Below the pieces are notes generated by a model that saw only the letters and a list, made by a program, of their open reading frames with translations, was not told the DNA's origin and did not search any database. From positions 62,001 to 126,000 of the forward strand of contig CAVYYD010000002.1 of NCBI GenBank assembly GCA_963772645.1: a DNA stretch of 64,000 nt, in the 5' to 3' direction. The position numbers and the translations under genes are program-made. Numbering within the stretch: position 1 is the stretch's first letter; each line of letters begins with the position of its first letter. This document shows, piece after piece, positions 42,998 to 50,790 of the stretch. This DNA comes from DASSQJ01 sp963772645 (lineage in GTDB: Bacteria > Actinomycetota > Actinomycetes > Actinomycetales > Dermatophilaceae).

Positions 42998-45927
42998 GCG
43001 TCCTCCCGCCCGGGGATGCGGAACACCTCGGGGGCCGGCTTCAGCGGGCGCATCAGCCAGTACGGGCGTCGGGTGCCGTCGGGGGAGACCTGGCGGGCGT
43101 CGCGGGTGCGGGAGAGCCACTCGCGGTAGACGGCCCGCGAGCGGTCGGTGTCGACGCTGATGTCGCCGTAGCTGTCGCCCGGCTCGGCCTTCGTCACCCG
43201 CACCGCCTGGTGCCAGCAGTGCATCCCCGAGATCGGGTCCGGGTGCACCGGGAAGGTCATGTTCTGGTGCACGCCCACGTCGCTCCACCAGATGCGGGCG
43301 GTGTCCGGGTCGCTGGACTCGTAGGGCCCGACCCCACGCAGCCGCCGCATCGTCCAGGTGGAGCCCTCGCGGACCAGGTCGACGGTGGCCGCGGTCTGCC
43401 CGCCGTTGCGCTCCGGCTGCTCCTTGGGGACCCAGCGGCCCATGTGGTGGCTGCACGCGACGACGCCGGGGCGGATCCCCTCGGTCACCCACGCCTTGAC
43501 GACGAAGTGGCCGATGTCGGTCGAGACCCGGACCAGCTCGCCGGTGCCGACCCCGAGCCGGGCCGCGTCCTGCGGGTGGAGCCAGAGCGGGTTGGTCTGG
43601 GCCAGCTCGTTGAGCCACTTGGCGTTGGCGCTGCGGGTGTGGATCTGGGTCGGCAGCCGGAAGGTCGAGATGAGCGGCATCTGGTCCGCGGCGAGGTTCT
43701 CCCGGTGGATGTGGCTCTTGATGTACGTCGGGATGCCGTACTCCGGCCAGCCCCACTCGGCGACCGTGGCGGAGTAGAACTCCAGGAGCCCGCTCGGGGT
43801 GGGGAACCCGCGCTTGACCTCGCCGTCGACCTCGACCCCGACCGGGTTGCGGCCCTGGGCGTCGGGCTGCGGCGCCCCGGTGGGAGCGAGGTTCTGGGCC
43901 GGCGGCTTCGGAGCGGTGGAGTAGACCCGGCCGAGGTCGGTGACGTGCCGGCCGCGCAGCTGGGCGGGGTCGACCTGCTGCTCGAAGACCTGCCCGACGT
44001 GGCTGCTCACCTCGAAGGCGCCGTAGCGCCGCATGAACTCCAGCGGGGTCATCCCCTCCTCCGCGGCCCGCTCGGGGAGGCCGGGGACCGAGTTCTCGAA
44101 GATCCATCCGTAGTAGTCGTCGACCGACATCCGTTCGTCGGGGCTGTTCGGGGACTCGTAGAACTTGCGGATGCCGAGCGAGCCGTCGGGGTCGATGCGC
44201 CAGGACAGCTCCATCCAGAACTCGTTCTCCTCCCACACCTGGCCGGGGTTGGCCTGCCGGGTGTCGGTGACGCTCTCGCCCATCCGCTCCCGGGCGGCGC
44301 GCAGCACGGGCTGGCGGAAGCCGATCCACTGGCCGTCGTACTGCTCGTAGGAGTGCAGGTCGTGCCGCTCGGAGGCCAGGCCCATCGGCAGGACGTAGTC
44401 GGCCAGGTAGGCGGTCTCGTTCCAGGTCGGGGTCAGGGCGACGTGGCAGCCGATCATCTGCTCGTCGCGCAGGACCTCGGTCCAGACCATCCCGTCCGGG
44501 TTGGTCCAGACCGGGTTGTAGACCCGGCTGAAGTACACGTCGAGCGTGCCGCGGCCCTCCTGCATCATGTGCGGCAGGAGGAAGGAGAGCTCGTTCATCG
44601 CGAGCGGGAACTCCAACGGCCAGGTCAGCTCGTTCCACTGGTGCGGGTGCCCCGGCACGTGCATCGGCTTGGGCACGAACTTGTTCCACGCGTTGAGGTG
44701 GGTGCCACCGGGGGAGGCGACCGCCCCGAGGAGCGCGCTGACGAGGAAGAGGGTCCGGGAGACCTGCCAGCCACCGAGGTTCCCCGCGGCCGCGGAGCGC
44801 CAGTTGTGCGTCGAGAGGGCGGTGCCGGCGCTCGCGACGAGCTCGGCGATCTCGCGGATCACCGCGGCGTCGACCCCGGACTCGGCCGCGGCGTACTCGG
44901 GCGTGAACTCGGTGTAGAGCGTGGCGAGGACCTCCTCGAAGGCCTCGAAGGTCTCCGGCCGGTCGGGGTGGACCGCGCGCAGGTACTCCTTCCAGTTCCA
45001 CCACCGGCGGACGAACTCGCGGTCGTACCGCTTGCCCTCGATGAGGACCTGGGCGATGGCGAGCATGATCGCGGCCTCGGTGCCGGGGTAGGGCGAGACC
45101 CAGTGGTCCGCGTGCGTCGCGGTGTTCGACAGCCGGGTGTCGAGGACGATGAGCTTCGCGCCGTTCTGCTTGGCCTCCATGATCCGCTGGGCGTGCGGGT
45201 TGAAGTAGTGGCCGGTCTCCAGGTGGCTGGAGATGAGGAGGATGACGCGGGCGTTGGCGTGGTCGGGGCTCGGGCGGTCGATCCCGGTCCAGTAGTGGTA
45301 CCCGGAGCGGGCACCGCTGGAGCAGACGTTGGTGTGCGAGTTGTGACCGTCGACTCCCCACGAGGCCATGACCCGCTCGGTGAAGCCGTCCTCACCGGGG
45401 CGGCCGACGTGGTACATGACCCGGTTCGGGGTGCCGGCGTCGAGGGCCCGGCGGATCCGGGCGGCGATGTCGTCGAGCGCGGTGTCCCAGTCGACGACCT
45501 CCCACCGCCCCTCGCCGCGGGCACCGACCCGGCGCATCGGGTTCAGGATCCGGTCGGGGTCGGTGATCTGGTTGTAGGTGGCCGGCCCCTTGGCGCAGTT
45601 GCGGCCCCGGGAGCCGGGGTGCTCCGGGTTGCCCTCGAACTTGCGGACCTGGAGGGTCTCCTTGTCGACGTAGGCGAGCAGCCCGCACGCCGACTCACAG
45701 TTGAAGCACGTGGTCGGGACGAGCATCGAGCGCTTCTCGACCCGGGCCGGCCACGAGCGCGAGTCGAGCTCGACCCAGTCGTCCCAGCGCTCCTTGGGCG
45801 GGAACGCCGCCAGGTGGACCCGGCTCGGCCCGGGGTAGAACGTCTCACCGCGGGCGAGCACCTCGTCGCGGGCGGCGCTGACGCGCTCGCCGAGGCGCTC
45901 GATCGGGGAGCGGTCGGTCGTCGTCAT
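42994..45927 (-). CDS. Molybdopterin oxidoreductase catalytic subunit (SoeA/PsrA-like)
   Basis: 977-residue Mo/W-bisPGD protein of the DMSO-reductase superfamily. Cluster ligands are Cys74, Cys77, Cys81 (CFNCESAC) and Cys111 (GRNCAKG). A cysteine in TNVCSSGARSGYHYW near residue 205 is a candidate metal ligand. Later motifs include SSHLETGHYFNPHAQRIMEA, GGTHLNAWNKFV, DVYFSRVYNPVWTNPDGMV and the C-terminal dinucleotide-binding domain. No twin-arginine signal: the N-terminus (MTTTDRSPIERLGERVSAAR) is soluble, so the protein should face the cytoplasm. That, plus the partner subunit and sulfur-transfer neighbours, favours SoeA-like sulfite oxidation over Tat-exported polysulfide, thiosulfate or tetrathionate reductases. 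Substrate remains inference. Intact, 12 bp after the ferredoxin-NrfD gene. Confidence 0.88.
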   Translation of the reverse strand: MTTTDRSPIERLGERVSAARDEVLARGETFYPGPSRVHLAAFPPKERWDDWVELDSRSWPARVEKRSMLVPTTCFNCESACGLLAYVDKETLQVRKFEGNPEHPGSRGRNCAKGPATYNQITDPDRILNPMRRVGARGEGRWEVVDWDTALDDIAARIRRALDAGTPNRVMYHVGRPGEDGFTERVMASWGVDGHNSHTNVCSSGARSGYHYWTGIDRPSPDHANARVILLISSHLETGHYFNPHAQRIMEAKQNGAKLIVLDTRLSNTATHADHWVSPYPGTEAAIMLAIAQVLIEGKRYDREFVRRWWNWKEYLRAVHPDRPETFEAFEEVLATLYTEFTPEYAAAESGVDAAVIREIAELVASAGTALSTHNWRSAAAGNLGGWQVSRTLFLVSALLGAVASPGGTHLNAWNKFVPKPMHVPGHPHQWNELTWPLEFPLAMNELSFLLPHMMQEGRGTLDVYFSRVYNPVWTNPDGMVWTEVLRDEQMIGCHVALTPTWNETAYLADYVLPMGLASERHDLHSYEQYDGQWIGFRQPVLRAARERMGESVTDTRQANPGQVWEENEFWMELSWRIDPDGSLGIRKFYESPNSPDERMSVDDYYGWIFENSVPGLPERAAEEGMTPLEFMRRYGAFEVSSHVGQVFEQQVDPAQLRGRHVTDLGRVYSTAPKPPAQNLAPTGAPQPDAQGRNPVGVEVDGEVKRGFPTPSGLLEFYSATVAEWGWPEYGIPTYIKSHIHRENLAADQMPLISTFRLPTQIHTRSANAKWLNELAQTNPLWLHPQDAARLGVGTGELVRVSTDIGHFVVKAWVTEGIRPGVVACSHHMGRWVPKEQPERNGGQTAATVDLVREGSTWTMRRLRGVGPYESSDPDTARIWWSDVGVHQNMTFPVHPDPISGMHCWHQAVRVTKAEPGDSYGDISVDTDRSRAVYREWLSRTRDARQVSPDGTRRPYWLMRPLKPAPEVFRIPGREDA

Positions 45928-45939
45928 GGCGGGGGCTCC

Positions 45940-47508
45940 TCAGGCGAGCGGGACGGACTGGCCGGACTGGACGTAGGCGTGCTCGTGGGCGAGGAGCCCG
46001 AGCAGGGCCGGGAGGGCGAGCCACGCCGTCGCGCCCAGCGCCACGGGTGCGAGCAGGCCGAGGGCGACGAGGACGACACCGGTCCAGAAGAAGGCCGCGT
46101 ACCTCCCGTGCGTCATCGCGTGGGCGGCCAGCCGGGCGTGGGCCGTGGGGTGGGCGACGGTGACCTCGCCGGCGACCAGGAGCAGGTGCACCGCCGCCGC
46201 GCCGGCCACGGTCCACGCGAGCGGCGACACGGCGTCCGGCGACCAGGCCACCGCGAACGGGACAAGCGCGGCCGAGCCGGCGAGCACCGCCTGGACGGCC
46301 AGGTGCGGCGCGAGGAGCGGGCTCTGCCAGAGGTCCCGGGCCTTGGCCTGGGCGAAGAGGTAGGCGGTGTAGACCGCGGTGCCGACCGCGAGCAGCAGCC
46401 CGGGGAAGGCGGCGACCGTCCGCAGGCCGTCCCAGCCGAAGAGGCTGGCCGCGACGTGGACGGCGAGGACCGCCGCGTAGCCGGAGAGGATGACCCCGCC
46501 GCGCACCAGCCAGGAGCGCCACTGGGGCCGGGTCAGGATGTAGAGGAACCGCTCGGGGTGCTCGAGGTCGGCGATGAGGACGACCGCGGTGATCGCGAGG
46601 AAGACGGCCGAGACGACCGGGGCGACCCAGGTCCACAGCACGTCGTCGCCGGCGAGGTGGCCGGTCATCAGCAGCAGCAGGGCGACGAGGTAGCCGCCGG
46701 CGCCGACGCCCTTGGTCCAGGTGTAGAGGCTGACCCGCCAGTCCCACGGCGCGGTGTGCTTGACGTCGTAGCTGAGGATGGCGGCGGCGCTGCTGTTGGT
46801 GCCCTCGGGGTTCGGGTTGCCGGCCTCGACGACGTGCGCGCCCCGGGGCTTCTCGGCCCAGGCGTAGGTGTCGCCGGGCGGTGCGGCCGCCGCGAGGGGG
46901 TCGAGGGTGGCCTGGGTGGCGCCCTTGTAGAACAGCTTGGGCCGGGTGCCCTTCTCTGGGCGGCGGACCGCGACCGGCTGCCGGTTGATGACCTGGGCCA
47001 CCGCGCTGTCCGGGTCGTCGGCGTCGCCGACCATGATCGCGCCGGTGGGGCAGACGGTGACGCAGGCCGGCTCGAGGCCGACGTCGAGGCGGTGCGCACA
47101 GAAGTTGCACTTCTCCGCGCAGTGGTCCTCGGGGTTGATGAAGATCGCGTCGTAGGGGCAGGCCGCCATGCATGCCTTGCACCCGATGCACGAGCCCTTG
47201 TCGAAGTCGACGATGCCGTCCGGGCGGATGTGCATCGCCGCCGTCGGGCAGGCCGCGACGCAGGGGGCGTCGACGCACTGGTTGCAGCGGGTGACCTGGA
47301 AGGCGCGGCGGGCCTGCGGGAAGGTGCCGACGTCGACGCTCTTGACGTAGGTGCGGGTGACCCCGACCGGGACGTCGTTCTCGGACTTGCACGCGGTCGT
47401 GCAGGCGTGGCAGCCGATGCACTTGGTCTGGTCGATGACCTTGACCATCCGCGGGCTCGGCCGGCCGGCGTCGCGGGCCCTCGGGGTCGGCAGGTCGACG
47501 GTGCTCAT
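45940..47508 (-). CDS. Fused four-cluster ferredoxin and NrfD-type membrane subunit (SoeB-SoeC-like)
   Basis: 522-residue fusion of two subunits usually encoded separately. Residues about 20-190 are a DmsB/PsrB-type ferredoxin with four cysteine sets: CIGCHACTTAC, CNQCVDAPCVAAC, CIGCKACMAAC and CNFC...CVTVC, enough for four [4Fe-4S] clusters. After a linker, residues about 245-522 form about eight membrane helices of the NrfD/PsrC type, beginning WDWRVSLYTWTKGVGAGGYL, which would exchange electrons with the quinone pool. No signal peptide precedes the ferredoxin, consistent with a cytoplasm-facing catalytic head. It starts 13 bp after arsR and is followed by the catalytic subunit. Confidence 0.87.
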   Translation of the reverse strand: MSTVDLPTPRARDAGRPSPRMVKVIDQTKCIGCHACTTACKSENDVPVGVTRTYVKSVDVGTFPQARRAFQVTRCNQCVDAPCVAACPTAAMHIRPDGIVDFDKGSCIGCKACMAACPYDAIFINPEDHCAEKCNFCAHRLDVGLEPACVTVCPTGAIMVGDADDPDSAVAQVINRQPVAVRRPEKGTRPKLFYKGATQATLDPLAAAAPPGDTYAWAEKPRGAHVVEAGNPNPEGTNSSAAAILSYDVKHTAPWDWRVSLYTWTKGVGAGGYLVALLLLMTGHLAGDDVLWTWVAPVVSAVFLAITAVVLIADLEHPERFLYILTRPQWRSWLVRGGVILSGYAAVLAVHVAASLFGWDGLRTVAAFPGLLLAVGTAVYTAYLFAQAKARDLWQSPLLAPHLAVQAVLAGSAALVPFAVAWSPDAVSPLAWTVAGAAAVHLLLVAGEVTVAHPTAHARLAAHAMTHGRYAAFFWTGVVLVALGLLAPVALGATAWLALPALLGLLAHEHAYVQSGQSVPLA

Positions 47509-47521
47509 CCAGGTGCCTCCA

Positions 47522-47872
47522 TCAGCTCGCGTGGGAGTCGGGTCGGTCGGCGGACGCGGGCGCCGGGGAGGCCTCGGGGGCGATGTCGAGGCTGGCGCAG
47601 ACGATGTCGCAGAGCTGGGAGACCGCCGGCTCGGTGATCCGGTAGACGACCTCGCGGCCGGCTCGGCGGTGGCCGACGACGCCGCCGACGGCCAGGCGGC
47701 GCAGGTGCTGGGAGGCGTTGGCGACGGAGACCTCGGCCGCCTCGGCGAGCGCGCTGACCGAGGAGTCCCCGGCGTCGTTCAGCTCCTTGAGGATCCGCAG
47801 CCGCGTCGGGTCTGCCAGCAGCGCGAACCGCTGGGCGACGACGTCGAGGGCCTCCTTCGGCACTCTCACCAT
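47522..47872 (-). CDS. ArsR-family regulator with a Cys-x3-Cys pair, probable sulfur/thiol sensor
   Basis: Winged-helix repressor. Core: FALLADPTRLRILKELNDAG, SALAEAAEVSVANASQHLRR as the recognition helix region, and GHRRAGREVVYRITEPAVSQ as the wing. Two cysteines, CDIVC, lie in the C-terminal dimer helix; there is no metal-type ELCVCDL motif in helix 3. In BigR/SqrR-type relatives persulfide formation between two cysteines releases DNA, though their cysteines are placed differently. I chose ATG 47872 (116 residues) over ATG 47884 because the promoter -10 ends seven bases before 47872 and covers the other ATG. First gene of the sulfur operon, so it is autoregulated if it binds the adjacent palindrome. 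Confidence 0.85.
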   Translation of the reverse strand: MVRVPKEALDVVAQRFALLADPTRLRILKELNDAGDSSVSALAEAAEVSVANASQHLRRLAVGGVVGHRRAGREVVYRITEPAVSQLCDIVCASLDIAPEASPAPASADRPDSHAS

Positions 47873-47879
47873 GGCCTGA

Positions 47880-47908
47880 ACCATAGGTGATGTGGTTCAC
47901 TCGTTCAA
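47880..47908 (-). promoter_or_regulatory. Promoter of the arsR-sulfur operon
   Basis: On the minus strand TTGAAC (47903-47908) is followed by exactly 17 bases and TATGGT (47880-47885). The hexamer spacing is ideal for a primary sigma factor. The transcript start would fall at or just before ATG 47872, giving a leaderless arsR. The -35 lies wholly inside the palindrome at 47900-47917. Confidence 0.65.
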
Positions 47909-47917
47909 TTGAACGAG
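47900..47917. promoter_or_regulatory. Perfect 18-bp palindrome, probable ArsR operator
   Basis: CTCGTTCAATTGAACGAG is its own reverse complement. It lies between divergent arsR and the metallo-beta-lactamase/rhodanese gene. It covers the -35 of arsR, and on the plus strand sits upstream of an AT-rich TATTTT (47922-47927) that may be the -10 for the divergent gene. One bound dimer could silence both directions. Confidence 0.75.
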
Positions 47918-48018
47918 CGAATATTTTTCGGTCGATCGACACCCCACCGGCGGCGGGCCGCCGGCGCCCACGGCGACGGCCCACCGGGACCCAGCGGCGA
48001 GCAAAGGAGCTCCGGCAC

Positions 48019-49407
48019 ATGGACATCGAGGTATTCGTCACCCCCGGCCTCGGGGACAACAGCTTCCTCCTCACCTCGGGCGACGAGGCCGTCGTCGTCG
48101 ACCCGCAGCGCGACGCCTGGCGCTTCCTCGAGGCGGCGGACGCGCGGAGGGCCCGGGTGCGGGCGGTGCTCGAGACGCACGTGCACAACGACTACGTCTC
48201 CGGCGCGCACGAGGTCCGGGACGCCCACGGGGCCCGGCTCTACCTGCCGGCCGACGGTGGCTACGAGTTCGACCACGTCGGCTCCCGGGAGGGCGAGGAG
48301 GTGCGGGTCGGCGACCTGCGCCTCGTGGCGATCGACACCCCCGGGCACACCTACGAGCACATCGCCTGGCTCGTCTACGAGGGCGACGCCGAGGAGCCGT
48401 CCGCGGTGTTCAGCGGCGGCTCTCTCCTCGTCGGCAGCGCCGGGCGCACCGACCTGCTCGGGCCCGACCACACCGCCGACCTCACCAGGCACCAGTACGC
48501 GACGGTGCAGCGGCTCAAGGGCCTTCCGGCCGGCGTCCAGCTCCTGCCGACCCACGGCGCGGGCAGCTTCTGCGTCTCGTCGATGCCCTCGACCGCGCGG
48601 ACCAGCACGCTCGGCGCCGAGCTGCGGGCCAACGAGATGGTCCTGGCAACCTCCCCGGAGGAGTTCGAGGTCGAGCTGACCGGCGAGCTCATGGCCTACC
48701 CGGCGTACTACGCGCACATGGCGCGGGTCAACCGGTCCGGGGTGCCGGTGCTGCGCCGGACGCCCCAGCTCGCCGCCGTCGGGGTCGACGACGTCGCGGC
48801 CGCGATCGAGCGCGGGGCCACCGTCGTGGACGCCCGCGGGCGCGACGCGTTCGCCGCCGCGCACCTCCCGGGCTCGCTGAACATCGAGCTCAACTCCGGC
48901 TTCGGCAGCTACGTCGGCTGGGTCCTGCCCTTCGGGTCGCCGACCGTGCTCGTGCTCCCCGACGACGAGGGCGCCGCCGCCGAGGCGGCGACCCAGCTGC
49001 TGCGGATCGGCTGGCCGATGCCCGAGGGGTTCCTCGACGGCGGGGTCCGGGCGTGGGCCGACGCGGGCCGCGAGACGCGCTCGTACGCCACCGCGTCCCC
49101 CGGGGAGCTGTGCGACGCGCTGTCCGCCGACGAGCCGCCGCTGGTGCTCGACGTACGCCAGCCGCTGGAGTGGGCGTGGGGGACCATCCCCGGGAGCCAG
49201 ACCCTGTTCGTCTCCGACCTGCCGGGCCGGGAGTCGCAGGTCCCCACCGACCGCCCGGTCTACATCGTCTGCTCCAACGGGCACCGGGCCGCGATCGCCG
49301 CGAGCCTGCTCGACGGGAAGGGCCCGACCCCGGTGCTGGTCGGCGACGGCGGCGTCGGCGAGGTGCTGCGGATGTGCCGCGAGCGCCGGGCCGCCGTCAG
49401 CGCCTGA
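48019..49407 (+). CDS. Metallo-beta-lactamase fold protein with two rhodanese domains
   Basis: 462-residue protein of the persulfide-dioxygenase/rhodanese group. The N-terminal hydrolase domain has ETHVHNDYVSGAHEVRDAHG (HxHxDY rather than HxHxDH), DTPGHTYEHIAW and LPTHGAGSFC metal-site segments. The first rhodanese domain (AAAIERGATVVDARGRDAFA) has no catalytic cysteine in its loop (GSYVGWVLPFG). The second (PPLVLDVRQPLEWAWGTIPG) has one in YIVCSNGHRA. AAAGGAG lies nine bases before ATG 48019. Divergent from the sulfur operon across the shared palindrome. It probably handles glutathione-, mycothiol- or protein-bound persulfides and passes sulfur to TusA/DsrE; activity is inferred. Confidence 0.87.
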   Translation: MDIEVFVTPGLGDNSFLLTSGDEAVVVDPQRDAWRFLEAADARRARVRAVLETHVHNDYVSGAHEVRDAHGARLYLPADGGYEFDHVGSREGEEVRVGDLRLVAIDTPGHTYEHIAWLVYEGDAEEPSAVFSGGSLLVGSAGRTDLLGPDHTADLTRHQYATVQRLKGLPAGVQLLPTHGAGSFCVSSMPSTARTSTLGAELRANEMVLATSPEEFEVELTGELMAYPAYYAHMARVNRSGVPVLRRTPQLAAVGVDDVAAAIERGATVVDARGRDAFAAAHLPGSLNIELNSGFGSYVGWVLPFGSPTVLVLPDDEGAAAEAATQLLRIGWPMPEGFLDGGVRAWADAGRETRSYATASPGELCDALSADEPPLVLDVRQPLEWAWGTIPGSQTLFVSDLPGRESQVPTDRPVYIVCSNGHRAAIAASLLDGKGPTPVLVGDGGVGEVLRMCRERRAAVSA

Positions 49408-49436
49408 CCCCGACGGGAGCGGCGGCTACCGGCGGG

Positions 49437-49442
49437 TAACCT
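49437..49442 (+). promoter_or_regulatory. -10 hexamer for the DUF4442 gene
   Basis: TAACCT, six-base spacer, GTG 49449. Leaderless geometry. Confidence 0.45.
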
Positions 49443-49448
49443 CGGGGC

Positions 49449-49916
49449 GTGGACACCTACGCCCTGTACCGCCGGCTGGCCGCCGCCCCGGCCGGGCGCC
49501 GCGTCTTCTCCCTCCTCTTCGCCCGCAAGGCACCGTACTTCCGCAGCGTCCGTCCGCTGGTCCGTGACGTGCGCCCGCACCGTGCCGAGGTGGTCCTCCG
49601 CAAGCGCCGCGCCGTCGAGAACCACCTCGGGACGGTCCACGCGATCGCCGTCTGCAACGGGCTGGAGGCGGCGATGGGGCTGCTCGCCGAGGCGACCACC
49701 CCGGCCGGGCACCGCTGGATCCCGACCGGGATGGAGGTGGCCTACCTCGCGAAGTCGACGACCGACCTGCTCTGCGTCGCCGCGACCGAGCCCGCCGACT
49801 GGCAGGTGGGGACCGCGGGCACCGTCCCGGTGCGGGTCAGCGCCCTGCGCACCGACGGCACCGTCGTCGTCGAGGGCGTCATCACCGTGTACGTCACCGA
49901 GCGCCCGCGGCGCTGA
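49449..49916 (+). CDS. DUF4442 hotdog-fold protein
   Basis: 155-residue single-domain protein. It has the hotdog pattern of DUF4442: an N-terminal helix (YALYRRLAAAPAGRRVFSLL), RAEVVLRKRRAVENHLGTVH, and a central helix with AVCNGLEAAMGLLAEATTPA, where many thioesterase relatives carry the active-site residue. Family members are thought to be acyl-CoA thioesterase-like, but no activity is established. It follows the rhodanese gene on the same strand but has its own -10, so it is probably not part of the sulfur system. Confidence 0.8.
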   Translation: MDTYALYRRLAAAPAGRRVFSLLFARKAPYFRSVRPLVRDVRPHRAEVVLRKRRAVENHLGTVHAIAVCNGLEAAMGLLAEATTPAGHRWIPTGMEVAYLAKSTTDLLCVAATEPADWQVGTAGTVPVRVSALRTDGTVVVEGVITVYVTERPRR

Positions 49917-49947
49917 GTCCCCGAGGCGCTGAGCGCCCCCTTCCCGG

Positions 49948-50730
49948 TCAGGCCCGGGTGAGCCGGTCGCGCAGGCCGGCGACGTCGTCGGCCGACCAGC
50001 CCTGCGAGCGCAGCCACCCGGCGGCGCCGCCCCAGCGCTCCCCGACCGCGTCGAGGACCCGGGTGACGGTCTCCGGGCGTGGGGTCTGCTCGTCGAGGCT
50101 GCGCCCGCGCAGCGCGGGACCGTAGGCCTCCCGCGGCATCAGGCGCTCGATGATCGCCTCGATCCGCTCGGCGCTCAGGGCGTAGTCGGCGACGATCTCC
50201 TCCCGGGGCACGCCGGCGACCTCGAGCGCCAGGGCGACGACGGTTCCGGTGCGGTCCTTGCCCGCGGCGCAGTGCACGACCGCGGCGCCGCGGGCCCCGG
50301 CGACCACCCGCAGGGCGGCCGAGACCGAGTCGGGCCGCTTGGCGAGGTAGCCCAGGTAGTGCTCGGTCCAGAACTCGCTGTCCTTCGCGCCCTCCCCGGC
50401 CCCGCGCAGGAGCAGGGCCCGCCGGGCGACCTCCTCCGCGCTCTGCGCCTTCCGCTCGGTGGCCAGCGAGTGGTGGTGGTGGACGAGCGAGGTGGCCCGG
50501 CGCAGCGGGCCGGGACCCTCGAGGTGGACCTCGGTCTCGGTGCGCAGGTCGACGATGTCGGTGACCCCCAGCTCGTCGACGAGACGGGTCACGTCGGTGT
50601 CGGTGAGGTCCTGGAGGTTGTCGGAGCGGATCAGGCGCCGGCTCACCGTGCGCCTACCGTCGCGGGTCGGCAGGTCCCCGACGTCGCGCATGTTGACGAG
50701 GCCGTCGAGCTCGATCCAGCGGTCGCTCAC
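49948..50730 (-). CDS. Tyrosine-protein phosphatase (PtpB-like)
   Basis: 260-residue dual- or tyrosine-specific phosphatase of the kind typified by mycobacterial PtpB. Beginning IELDGLVNMRDVGDLPTRDG, it has the LIRSDNLQDLTDTDVTRLVD segment and the P-loop HCAAGKDRTG, with the extra Lys-Asp of PtpB-like enzymes, and a C-terminal EAIIERLMPREAYGPAL region. Substrates may be phosphotyrosine or phosphoinositides. GTG 50730 is chosen from the -10 six bases upstream. Divergent from hemW. Confidence 0.88.
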   Translation of the reverse strand: MSDRWIELDGLVNMRDVGDLPTRDGRRTVSRRLIRSDNLQDLTDTDVTRLVDELGVTDIVDLRTETEVHLEGPGPLRRATSLVHHHHSLATERKAQSAEEVARRALLLRGAGEGAKDSEFWTEHYLGYLAKRPDSVSAALRVVAGARGAAVVHCAAGKDRTGTVVALALEVAGVPREEIVADYALSAERIEAIIERLMPREAYGPALRGRSLDEQTPRPETVTRVLDAVGERWGGAAGWLRSQGWSADDVAGLRDRLTRA

Positions 50731-50736
50731 CTCGCC

Positions 50737-50742
50737 ATCGTA
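50737..50742 (-). promoter_or_regulatory. -10 hexamer for the tyrosine phosphatase gene
   Basis: TACGAT on the minus strand, six-base spacer, GTG 50730. Leaderless geometry. Confidence 0.5.
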
Positions 50743-50778
50743 GGTCGGCCGGTGGGCCGCCCCGGTCCCCGCGGGTGA

Positions 50779-50784
50779 CACGAT
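50779..50784 (+). promoter_or_regulatory. -10-like hexamer for hemW
   Basis: CACGAT, six-base spacer, GTG 50791. Divergent from the phosphatase -10 and 36 bases away. Confidence 0.38.
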
Positions 50785-50790
50785 GACGTC

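Noticed and set aside
42994..47508. Assignment as formate dehydrogenase or respiratory nitrate reductase
   Set aside because: No selenocysteine or Cys-type formate motif, no NarH/NarI partners, and the anchor is NrfD-type with DsrE2/TusA/rhodanese neighbours, which fits sulfur chemistry better.
41962..47637. An 1891-codon plus-strand open frame opposite the sulfur operon
   Set aside because: Antisense shadow of the dsrE2, torD, catalytic and ferredoxin-NrfD genes; low-complexity composition and no start signal.
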